Assembly (NCBI GenBank): GCA_934229535.1
Contig: CAKQDS010000031.1
Coordinates: 1-20,158 of the forward strand
Origin: an uncultured Anaeroplasmataceae bacterium
GTDB taxonomy: Bacteria; Bacillota_I; Bacilli_A; Acholeplasmatales; Anaeroplasmataceae
Length of the DNA stretch: 20,158 nucleotides
Direction: 5' to 3'
Position 1 is the stretch's first letter. The number at the start of each line of letters is the position of its first letter. The notes under the pieces are model-generated. The model was not told the DNA's origin and ran no database searches. It saw only the letters and a program-made list of their open reading frames with translations. The position numbers were made by a program, and so were the translations under genes. Below are positions 14,668 to 20,158 of the stretch, in pieces.

Positions 14668-15624
14668 ATGATTTTGATACTTAAAACAAACCCTATAGAT
14701 GCCAATATTGCTAAAATAATTGCCGGTCATTGTAATACAAATTTAAAGATTATCGAGGCTAAATTCAATGTTTCTCTTGATATTAGTAAGGATTATATTA
14801 TAACTAATACAAGTGATGTAGAGCTTAGTCAGATATTATCAAGATTATTTGATTTATTAATTATTCTTGCCAAAAAGGAAGTTAATTTAACATCACGAGA
14901 TATAAGCTATGCAATTGAAGTGGTTTTAAATAATTTAGAAGAAGAATTTATTGAGCTTTGGAATAATCGTAAGGCTTTATGCTATACCTATAATAATAAG
15001 CCAATTTATCCTAAAACAATTAAGCAATTTGAATACATCAAAGCCTTAAATAATTCAGATATGGTGTTTTCTATTGGCGCAGCAGGAACTGGAAAAACCT
15101 ACTTAACAGTATGTCACGCTGTTTCTTTATTAAAAAAGGGAGATATAAAACGAATCATTTTAACTAGACCAGCAGTAGAGGCTGGTGAATCACTTGGTTT
15201 TTTACCAGGCGATTTGAAAGAGAAGATTGATCCTTATTTGCGTCCATTATATGATGCTTTATATGATATGCTTGGCTTTGAGCAAACAAATGATTTAATT
15301 GCAAGACAAATTATCGAGATAGCTCCTCTTGCTTATATGCGTGGTAGAACCTTAGATAATGCCTATGTAATTTTAGATGAAGCTCAAAATACAACTAAGA
15401 TGCAAATGAAGATGTTTTTAACAAGAATGGGCTTTAATTCGAAAATGGTTATTACAGGAGATATTAGTCAAATTGACCTTCCAAAGGGCAAGGAATCTGG
15501 TCTTGTTGAGGCATGTCATATTTTAAAGCGAATAAAAGAAATTTCTATTATCAAATTTACAAGAATGGATGTTGTTCGTCATCCTCTTGTTAGTAAAATT
15601 TTGGAATGCTATGATGAAGCCTAA
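14668..15624 (+). CDS. phoH: PhoH-family P-loop ATPase (YbeZ-like)
   Basis: This cytosolic 318-residue protein has an N-terminal KH-like region (1-110) and a C-terminal PhoH ATPase domain: Walker A GAAGTGKT (137-144), the RPAVEAGESLGFLPGDL block (167-183) and Walker B VILDEAQNTT (234-243). Members next to ybeY, as here, are thought to act with it in rRNA processing and RNA quality control; the exact reaction is still debated. ATG 14668 is chosen. The frame also has TTG 14665 and TTG 14674, and the AAAGGA just upstream is close to all of them, so the start is uncertain by a few codons. The last codons of the gene form one arm of its terminator. Confidence 0.93.
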   Translation: MILILKTNPIDANIAKIIAGHCNTNLKIIEAKFNVSLDISKDYIITNTSDVELSQILSRLFDLLIILAKKEVNLTSRDISYAIEVVLNNLEEEFIELWNNRKALCYTYNNKPIYPKTIKQFEYIKALNNSDMVFSIGAAGTGKTYLTVCHAVSLLKKGDIKRIILTRPAVEAGESLGFLPGDLKEKIDPYLRPLYDALYDMLGFEQTNDLIARQIIEIAPLAYMRGRTLDNAYVILDEAQNTTKMQMKMFLTRMGFNSKMVITGDISQIDLPKGKESGLVEACHILKRIKEISIIKFTRMDVVRHPLVSKILECYDEA

Positions 15625-15642
15625 TTTTGGCTTCATTTTTTT
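15614..15642 (+). terminator. Intrinsic terminator overlapping the phoH stop
   Basis: An 8-bp perfect stem ATGAAGCC/GGCTTCAT (15614-15621 with 15629-15636) is followed by a T-run. The left arm is the last sense codons of phoH. It separates phoH from the HAD-ybeY unit. Confidence 0.9.
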
Positions 15643-15649
15643 CTAAAAC

Positions 15650-15678
15650 TTGAAAAAATCACAAGAATAATGTAAAAT
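15650..15678 (+). promoter_or_regulatory. SigmaA promoter of the HAD-ybeY-cdd-era-recO operon
   Basis: TTGAAA (15650-15655) and TAAAAT (15673-15678) are 17 bp apart, the same pair as at ftsZ. It is followed by the extended ribosome-binding site GAGGTGAT (15687-15694). Confidence 0.82.
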
Positions 15679-15697
15679 ATATATACGAGGTGATTCT

Positions 15698-16570
15698 ATG
15701 GCTAAGCCAGTAATTGCGATTATGTATGATTTTGATTCGACGCTTTCCCCTAAAAATATGCAGGACTATGGATTTATTAATGATTTAGGTATTAGCCCTA
15801 ATGAGTTTTGGAGCATGACTGAGGAATTTGGTGCCAAGCATAATATGGAAAAAATTTTAGCTTATATGTATATGATGTGCGTAAAGGCTAAGGAGAAGGG
15901 ATTTCTTTTAACTAGAGAATATCTTGAAAACATTGGAAAAACAGTTGAGCTTTTTAAGGGCGTAGATACTTGGTTTTCAAGAATTAATGAATATGGTAAA
16001 AGTCTAAATGTAGAAATAGAGCATTATATTATTTCATCTGGTTTAACAGATATTATAAGAGGAACAAGTATTGCTAAAGAATTCAAGGCAATTTTTGGCT
16101 GCGAATATCTATATGATGAAAATACTAAGGAAGCAATTTGGCCTTCACTTGCTATTAATTTTACTAATAAAACTCAATTTTTATTTAGAATTTCTAAGGG
16201 TGCATTAGATCATCGTGATGATTTTAAGGTTAATAGTGCAACAACTGATCAAAATAGACATGTTTTATTCCGTAATATGATTTATATTGGTGATGGAATG
16301 ACTGATATTCCATGTATGAAGCTTGTTAAACAAAATGGTGGTAATGCAATTGCGCTTTATCAAACTAAGCAAAGAGAAAAGGTACTACCGCTTTTATTAG
16401 ATGAAAGAATTAATTATGTATGTGCTGCTGACTACCAAGCAAATTCACCACTTGAGAAAATTGTTAAAATGATGATTGATAGCTGCTCTTATATGGAAAG
16501 GCTTTTAGCTAAGGAAGCAATACAATTAACTAATATTGAAAGAAAGCTTACAAAGGATGTCGAGGAATAG
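15698..16570 (+). CDS. HAD-superfamily phosphatase (phosphoserine-phosphatase-like)
   Basis: This cytosolic 290-residue hydrolase shows the HAD motifs: YDFDSTL (nucleophile D11, acid D13), IISSG (motif II, S113/S114) and IGDGMTD (198-204, the metal-binding acids). The helical insert after motif I (about 20-90) is a cap of the type seen in SerB-like members. A lysine for motif III is probably K158 or K167. The substrate is not readable. It stands where yqfF (pgpH) and dgkA usually lie between phoH and ybeY, and it is the first gene of the ybeY operon, with 1 bp before ybeY. GAGGTGAT at 15687-15694 makes the start at ATG 15698 secure. SerB itself is unlikely because the protein is longer than usual and there is no serine pathway context. 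Confidence 0.88.
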   Translation: MAKPVIAIMYDFDSTLSPKNMQDYGFINDLGISPNEFWSMTEEFGAKHNMEKILAYMYMMCVKAKEKGFLLTREYLENIGKTVELFKGVDTWFSRINEYGKSLNVEIEHYIISSGLTDIIRGTSIAKEFKAIFGCEYLYDENTKEAIWPSLAINFTNKTQFLFRISKGALDHRDDFKVNSATTDQNRHVLFRNMIYIGDGMTDIPCMKLVKQNGGNAIALYQTKQREKVLPLLLDERINYVCAADYQANSPLEKIVKMMIDSCSYMERLLAKEAIQLTNIERKLTKDVEE

Positions 16571-16571
16571 T

Positions 16572-17012
16572 ATGAAGGTAAATTTTTTTAATCATTCAAA
16601 ATTAAAGGTTCGTGAATATGAAAAGCTAATTAAAGAAATTTTTAATAATATAGCTAGCAAAAATATGTTCAATATAATTTTTGTTGATGAAGACGAAATT
16701 AAAAAAATAAATAAAGAATATCGTAATATAGATAAGATTACGGATGTTATAAGCTTTGCATTATGTGATAGTCCTGATGAGATTGATTTATGTGACAATG
16801 AGCTTGGCGATGTATTTATTTGTCTACAAAGAGCCTTTGATCAGGCAAAGGAATATGGACATAGTGTTGCAAGAGAGGTTGGATTTTTAGCTGTACATGG
16901 CTATCTTCATCTATGTGGCTTTGATCATATGACCAAGGAAGATGAAGAGGTTATGTTTGCTAAACAGGATGAAATACTTAAAATGGCAAATTTAGATAGA
17001 GGAAATAAATAA
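16572..17012 (+). CDS. ybeY: Endoribonuclease YbeY
   Basis: YbeY is the zinc-dependent ribonuclease needed for 16S rRNA 3'-end maturation and ribosome quality control. The 146-residue form from ATG 16572 has GAGGAA at 16562-16567; an in-frame ATG at 16536 lies inside the HAD gene and adds only an unrelated tail. Zinc ligands are in HGYLHLCGFDH (H109, H113, H119), and the conserved basic loop is YRNIDKITDVISF (R51). Its stop overlaps the cdd start (TAATG). The neighbours phoH and era agree with a joint role in ribosome maturation. Confidence 0.95.
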   Translation: MKVNFFNHSKLKVREYEKLIKEIFNNIASKNMFNIIFVDEDEIKKINKEYRNIDKITDVISFALCDSPDEIDLCDNELGDVFICLQRAFDQAKEYGHSVAREVGFLAVHGYLHLCGFDHMTKEDEEVMFAKQDEILKMANLDRGNK

Positions 17013-17416
17013 TGATAGAAAAGTTAATTGATGAAGCATTAAAAGCTAGAGAATTATCTTATTCACCTTATTCAAAATTTAAGGTTGGGGCTGCTATTTT
17101 AATGCGTGATGGTAGTTATATTCATGGTGCAAATATTGAAAATTCTAGTTATGGACTATCAATGTGTGCTGAACGCAATGCAATGTTTCAAATGGTACTA
17201 AATGGTTATAAAAAGGAAGATGCAGTAGCAATGTGTGTTATTGGCTCTACCAAAAATCCTATTTCACCTTGTGGAGCTTGTAGACAGGTAATGGTTGAAT
17301 TATTACCAAAAAATATTGAAATTTATCTAGCTAATTTGAATAGAGATTATTTAAAAACCTCATTAGTTGAGCTTATGCCCTATGCATTCGTGGAGATTGA
17401 ACATGATGGAGAATAA
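17012..17416 (+). CDS. cdd: Cytidine deaminase
   Basis: This is the zinc-dependent deaminase of cytidine and deoxycytidine to uridine and deoxyuridine, in pyrimidine salvage. The 134-residue protein is of the short, tetrameric type. The zinc and catalytic residues are C52 and E54 in CAERNAM, and C87 and C90 in PCGACRQ. The FKVGAA segment near the N-terminus is typical. The start overlaps ybeY by one base, with AGAGGA at 16998-17003 as ribosome-binding site. The gene runs on into era by a 14-bp overlap. The position between ybeY and era is the classical Firmicute order. Confidence 0.96.
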   Translation: MIEKLIDEALKARELSYSPYSKFKVGAAILMRDGSYIHGANIENSSYGLSMCAERNAMFQMVLNGYKKEDAVAMCVIGSTKNPISPCGACRQVMVELLPKNIEIYLANLNRDYLKTSLVELMPYAFVEIEHDGE

Positions 17417-18317
17417 TAATTTTAAATCTGGCTTTGTTTGTGTAATTGGTAGAGCAAATGTTGGTAAGTCAACATTTGTAAATCAAGTTGTAGGTGCAAA
17501 GGTTGCAATAACATCATATAAACCACAAACAACAAGAAACAATGTTTTAGGGATAAAAACAACAGATGAATATCAAATCGCATTTACAGATACTCCTGGA
17601 GTTCATAAGCCTAATAATATGCTTGATGAGCGTATGCAGGAGGCTGCCTATGGAGCTACATTTGGTGTAGATGCTGTTTTATTTATGACAACACCACTTA
17701 AAAAGGTTTTGCATGGTGATGAGCTGATATTAGAACAATTAAAAAAAGTAAATGTTCCAGTTTACCTAGTAATCAATAAGGTTGATATTTTAAAGAAAAA
17801 AACAGATATTGATGAAACAATTCTATTATATAAGGATTTATTTGATTTTGCTGGTATTTTTCCAATAAGCGCCCAGGATAATATTCATATTGATGAATTA
17901 ATAAATGAGCTTGTAAGAATTTTGCCAACTGGACCAATGTATTATCCTAAGGAAATGGTATCAGACCATAGTAAAAATTTTTTAATGGGTGAGATAATTC
18001 GTGAGAAGATTTTATTATTAACTAAAGAAGAGGTTCCTCATAGTGTAGCTGTTATAATTGATTATACAAAGGTTAATGAGGAAAATCCTAATTATTTAGA
18101 TATTTTTGCAACAATTTTTGTTGATCGTGCTTCGCAAAAGAAAATAATAATTGGTAAAAATGGAATGATGATAAAAACTATCAAGGAACAAGCCTTAAAG
18201 GAAATAAGAAATCTAATGGGACAAAAGGTTCACCTTGATTTATGGATTAAGGTGAAAGAGAATTGGCGTGATAGCGCTAAGGATTTAAATAATTTAGGCT
18301 ATAGTGAAAATTTATAA
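17403..18317 (+). CDS. era: GTPase Era
   Basis: Era is the essential GTPase that binds the 3' end of 16S rRNA and checks 30S subunit assembly. The protein, 304 residues from ATG 17403, has G1 GRANVGKS (16-23), the switch TTRN (43-46), G3 DTPGVH (63-68) and G4 NKVD (125-128). A C-terminal KH domain follows, with the GKNG RNA-binding turn near residue 256. The start at 17403 is chosen over 17406 because GGAG (17392-17395) is 7 nt from the first; both lie in the overlap with cdd. The era end overlaps or abuts recO. Confidence 0.96.
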   Translation: MMENNNFKSGFVCVIGRANVGKSTFVNQVVGAKVAITSYKPQTTRNNVLGIKTTDEYQIAFTDTPGVHKPNNMLDERMQEAAYGATFGVDAVLFMTTPLKKVLHGDELILEQLKKVNVPVYLVINKVDILKKKTDIDETILLYKDLFDFAGIFPISAQDNIHIDELINELVRILPTGPMYYPKEMVSDHSKNFLMGEIIREKILLLTKEEVPHSVAVIIDYTKVNEENPNYLDIFATIFVDRASQKKIIIGKNGMMIKTIKEQALKEIRNLMGQKVHLDLWIKVKENWRDSAKDLNNLGYSENL

Positions 18318-18318
18318 A

Positions 18319-19005
18319 ATGGAAGAAATACAAGGAATTATTTTTAATTCAATTGATTCAAAGGAAAGTAACCAAATTGTAAATGTTTTTACTAGTGAAG
18401 GCTTTGAAAGTATTTATTTGTATAATGCAAAAGAGTTTTCTAAAGGTAAATTAGCTTTTTTAATGCCTTTTACATATTTAAAATTTTCAAGCTATGGATC
18501 AGGCTTTAAAAAATTAAAATCATATGAAATTATTGATAATTTTGATTATATTAAGGAAGATTATAATAAAAGCCTTTATGCTTATGCTATTTTATTTTTA
18601 TTAAAGTCGCCTCATGATGAAATTTATGATAGTAGAATATTTGATTTTATTATTAAGACCTTTAGGTTGATGAAAAATAAAAATCCTAAAGATGTCTATC
18701 TTTTATTTTTAACAAAGATGACCTATGTCTTTGGAGGAAAGCCTAATTTAGATTCATGTGTAGTTTGTGGTGATAAAAGCCTTATTGATTTTAGTATAAT
18801 TGATGGTGGATTTTTATGTTTGAAGCATAAAAAAAATACTCATCAATATAAAAACGGCTTAGTATTTAAAGAACTGTATAATTATAATTTTAATAATGAT
18901 TTTAATTATGAATTTGATAATAATAGTTATTTTGAATTTATAACTAGTTATTATCAAAAATTATCACTTGCAAATTTGTATTCTCTAAAAAAGATGTTGC
19001 ATTAA
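18319..19005 (+). CDS. recO: DNA repair protein RecO
   Basis: RecO loads RecA with RecR in the RecFOR recombination pathway and anneals single strands. The 228-residue protein has the N-terminal OB-fold opening (MEEIQGIIFNSIDSKESNQI) and a helical core. It also has a zinc-type cluster CVVC (C147, C150) with C167 and H170, as in Gram-positive RecO. It is slightly shorter than usual (about 240-255). The start is uncertain: ATG 18319 gives the family-typical N-terminus, while an upstream in-frame GTG 18304 overlaps era. Neither has a good ribosome-binding site, so translation is probably coupled to era. Sequence conservation is weak, as is normal for RecO; position after era supports the call. 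Confidence 0.9.
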   Translation: MEEIQGIIFNSIDSKESNQIVNVFTSEGFESIYLYNAKEFSKGKLAFLMPFTYLKFSSYGSGFKKLKSYEIIDNFDYIKEDYNKSLYAYAILFLLKSPHDEIYDSRIFDFIIKTFRLMKNKNPKDVYLLFLTKMTYVFGGKPNLDSCVVCGDKSLIDFSIIDGGFLCLKHKKNTHQYKNGLVFKELYNYNFNNDFNYEFDNNSYFEFITSYYQKLSLANLYSLKKMLH

Positions 19006-19025
19006 AAGAATAAATTTGTTATAAT
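18997..19025 (+). promoter_or_regulatory. Promoter of the mntP transcript
   Basis: TTGCAT (18997-19002, inside the last codons of recO) and TATAAT (19020-19025) are 17 bp apart. TG at 19017-19018 makes an extended -10. The transcript start near 19032 is directly before the riboswitch. Confidence 0.82.
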
Positions 19026-19031
19026 GGACAA

Positions 19032-19160
19032 GTACTTAATATTACTCTTTACTAAGGGAGTAGTTTGCTAGTAATAGTTATTTTGTCTACATAATGGTTA
19101 GTCCAGGCAAGATATTAAAAAACGAGACTTAGGCAATTTTTTTGCCTAGGTCTTTTTTTC
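19032..19160 (+). ncRNA. yybP-ykoY (manganese) riboswitch with intrinsic terminator upstream of mntP
   Basis: The leader between promoter and mntP carries the AAGGGAGTAG block (19053-19062) typical of yybP-ykoY aptamers, which sense Mn2+. A second hairpin, GTTAT/ATAAT (19077-19081 with 19091-19095), has the loop TTTGTCTAC. The outer stem TTAATAT/ATATTAA (19036-19042 with 19112-19118) would close the aptamer. Behind it lies an 11-bp terminator stem GACTTAGGCAA/TTGCCTAGGTC (19126-19136 with 19142-19152, one G-U) followed by seven T residues. MntP exporters are classic targets of this class. Mn2+ would be expected to favour read-through. The exact aptamer borders and pairing are my reading, not a covariance result. 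Confidence 0.82.
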
Positions 19161-19170
19161 GGAGGTTTTT

Positions 19171-19737
19171 ATGAATATTAGCTTTGTTATTCAATCAATA
19201 TTACTTGGAGTTGGCTTAGCAATGGATGCTAGTGCTGTTTCAATGACCAATGGCTTAAATGAACCACAAATGAAGGTGAAAAAGGTTATTCTTGTAGCAT
19301 TTATGTATGCCTTCTTTCAAGCTTTAATGCCATTTATAGGTTATTTATGTGGTAGTGCTTTTACAAATATTATTGCTAAATATGTTCCATGGATTGCATT
19401 AATCTTACTAGGCTTTATAGGTGGAAAAATGCTAATTGAGGGTATTAGAAATAAAAAAGAAGCAGAGGATGAAAAAAAATTAACCTTCAAGACATTATTA
19501 GTTCAAGCAATCGCTACCTCAATTGATGCCCTATCAGTTGGTTTAATTATGATTGAATATAGTAGAATACAATTAACTACTGCTTTGTTATGTGTTTCAA
19601 TTACTACATTCATTTTATCATTTGTTTCCGTTTATATTGGTAAAAAATTTGGCTCATTATTAGAAAATAAAGCTGCAATAATTGGTGGTATTATTTTAAT
19701 AGCTATAGGTATAGAAATATTTGTCACTGGACTATAG
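19171..19737 (+). CDS. mntP: Manganese efflux pump MntP
   Basis: MntP exports Mn2+ across the cytoplasmic membrane and protects the cell from manganese excess. The 188-residue protein has six membrane segments (about 6-26, 37-60, 68-90, 105-128, 133-155 and 165-185) arranged as two repeats. Each repeat carries a conserved acidic motif: GLAMDASAVS (D19) and TSIDALSVG (D119). The start at ATG 19171 has GGAGG at 19161-19165, just after the riboswitch terminator. Regulation is expected to be by Mn2+ through the upstream leader. Length and motifs fit the family fully. Confidence 0.94.
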   Translation: MNISFVIQSILLGVGLAMDASAVSMTNGLNEPQMKVKKVILVAFMYAFFQALMPFIGYLCGSAFTNIIAKYVPWIALILLGFIGGKMLIEGIRNKKEAEDEKKLTFKTLLVQAIATSIDALSVGLIMIEYSRIQLTTALLCVSITTFILSFVSVYIGKKFGSLLENKAAIIGGIILIAIGIEIFVTGL

Positions 19738-19834
19738 TTAATTGAAAAAAGTGAATTCCGCTCAAAAAATGAGAAAATAGGAATTGTGGTTCTACATTTT
19801 TAATTTAGTACTTTTCATAAATAAAATTTAGATA
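19738..19834. other. Non-coding interval downstream of mntP with an imperfect palindrome
   Basis: No gene is seen here. AATTCC/GGAATT (19754-19759 with 19780-19785) encloses a CTCA/TGAG inner stem, so the DNA can form a hairpin on either strand. It has no clean T-run directly after it, so a terminator role for mntP is weak. AATTCCGC recurs at 19913-19920. Confidence 0.4.
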
Positions 19835-19840
19835 TATAAT
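19812..19840 (+). promoter_or_regulatory. Promoter-like element for the putative small RNA
   Basis: TTTTCA (19812-19817) and TATAAT (19835-19840) have 17-bp spacing. No coding sequence follows; the expected transcript start near 19846 is at the first arm of a paired terminal stem. Confidence 0.55.
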
Positions 19841-19844
19841 AAAG

Positions 19845-19967
19845 GTGCCAAAAAAATGCAAAAAAAAAGGAAGTAGGTCTAATGATAGCGAATAGTCTTT
19901 TTTGCAAGACTTAATTCCGCCGTGATTTATTAAATTTGAAACATTGAATTGGCTACTATATTTTTTT
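19845..19967 (+). ncRNA. Candidate structured small RNA, class unknown
   Basis: A transcript of about 120 nt would begin with GTGCCAA (19845-19851), pairing with TTGGCTAC (19949-19956, one bulge), and end in a T-run (19957-19967). Inside, 19869-19880 pairs with 19907-19918 in 11 of 12 positions. TGCAAAAAA/TTTTTTGCA (19857-19865 with 19898-19906) and AGTCTT/AAGACT (19894-19899 with 19906-19911) are competing alternatives. It does not look like tRNA, tmRNA, SRP RNA, RNase P RNA or a riboswitch I recognise. The alternative is that this is the end region of a decayed insertion sequence. Confidence 0.42.
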
Positions 19968-20027
19968 AAGATTGATTATTTAAGAAGGTTTGGTTGAAGT
20001 TTTACTTCTTTAGAATCAATCTTTTTT
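19968..20027 (+). terminator. Large stem-loop with T-run
   Basis: AAGATTGATT/AATCAATCTT (19968-19977 with 20014-20023) forms a perfect 10-bp outer stem. AAGAAG/CTTCTT (19982-19987 with 20005-20010) forms an inner stem. The right arm runs into TTTTTT (20022-20027). It looks like an intrinsic terminator on the + strand but could be a palindrome of a mobile-element remnant. Confidence 0.5.
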
Positions 20028-20051
20028 ATTTGAAGTAAATCAAGTATTTCT

Positions 20052-20158
20052 TTACCATATGTAATTGCGCTTCTTATAAACTACTTTGCGTCTTAAATCG
20101 ATGTTTTTAGCTGTTAAATAACCATTTTCAAAATAATTATAAATTGTTCTTTCACAAA
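20052..20158 (-). pseudogene. IS30-family transposase fragment, broken and cut by the window edge
   Basis: Read on the minus strand from the window edge, the frame encodes 34 residues beginning CERTIYNYFENGYLTAKNID and going on with LRRKVVYKKR, then NYIW and a stop at 20052-20054. This matches the middle of IS30-family transposases (the TIYxYIDxGLLxxxNIDLPRKVRYKKR block just before the DDE catalytic core). The catalytic core that should follow is absent, so the gene is truncated or recombined near 20066. A second minus-strand frame runs on from there for about 34 codons (ITYGKEILDLLQIKKIDSKE and beyond) but is not recognisable. The N-terminal part should lie to the right of the window. Confidence 0.6.

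Noticed and set aside
19845..19967. 6S RNA, SRP RNA, tmRNA or a known riboswitch in the small-RNA candidate
   Set aside because: I see no SRP GGAA tetraloop context, no tRNA-like ends, no 6S-type long double helix with central bubble, and no aptamer signature I know.
1..20158. CRISPR array, tRNA or rRNA genes, prophage genes
   Set aside because: No regularly spaced repeats, no cloverleaf or rRNA segments and no phage structural genes were seen on reading both strands.

Overview
The window is AT-rich DNA from a low-GC Firmicute, and almost every gene reads on the + strand. Murein and division genes (murG, murB, ftsZ) show a walled cell rather than a true mollicute. A yqfC-yqfD sporulation pair and a SigmaE-like promoter point to an endospore-forming lineage. 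TGA is used as a stop (Y-family polymerase, 7887-7889), so the standard bacterial code applies. My best placement is an uncultured or gut-type member of Bacilli/Erysipelotrichia. That is an inference from gene order and composition, not from a marker-gene search.

Layout. (1) 1-5447: an upstream terminator, a promoter, then a tightly packed operon with an XRE-cupin regulator, potA, potB, potC, potD (polyamine ABC importer) and a pectinesterase-family gene 1 bp behind potD. (2) 5472-6326: a membrane-anchored protein of unknown function, then a terminator. (3) 6356-8257: a two-gene DNA-damage-type cassette, a Y-family polymerase with a clamp-binding motif and a small partner gene, behind an extended -10 promoter and a 7-bp dyad. 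(4) 8267-10218: two single-gene units, an M28 metallopeptidase and a 160-residue membrane protein, each with its own promoter and terminator. (5) 10268-13316: murG-murB, then ftsZ with its own promoter and a strong terminator. (6) 13343-19005: the conserved block yqfC-yqfD-phoH, a HAD phosphatase, ybeY-cdd-era-recO. yqfF (pgpH) and dgkA, often found in this block, are absent. (7) 18997-19737: a yybP-ykoY-type manganese riboswitch with an intrinsic terminator in front of mntP. (8) 19738-20158: no intact gene. It holds a promoter, a candidate structured small RNA of about 120 nt, a large stem-loop with a T-run, and a minus-strand IS30-family transposase fragment at the window edge.

How the parts work together. 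Region 1 couples polyamine uptake to a likely polyamine- or small-molecule-sensing repressor. Region 3 is a translesion-synthesis module. Regions 5 and 6 are core housekeeping: the lipid II glycosyltransferase and MurB for wall precursors, FtsZ for division, and PhoH, YbeY and Era for rRNA maturation and ribosome assembly, with Cdd for pyrimidine salvage and RecO for recombinational repair. Region 7 is manganese efflux under metal control.

No complete novel defence or mobile system is visible. The least explained items are the putative small RNA at 19845-19967, the cytosolic pectinesterase homologue in the potABCD operon, the dyad at the polymerase promoter, and the 160-residue membrane protein.
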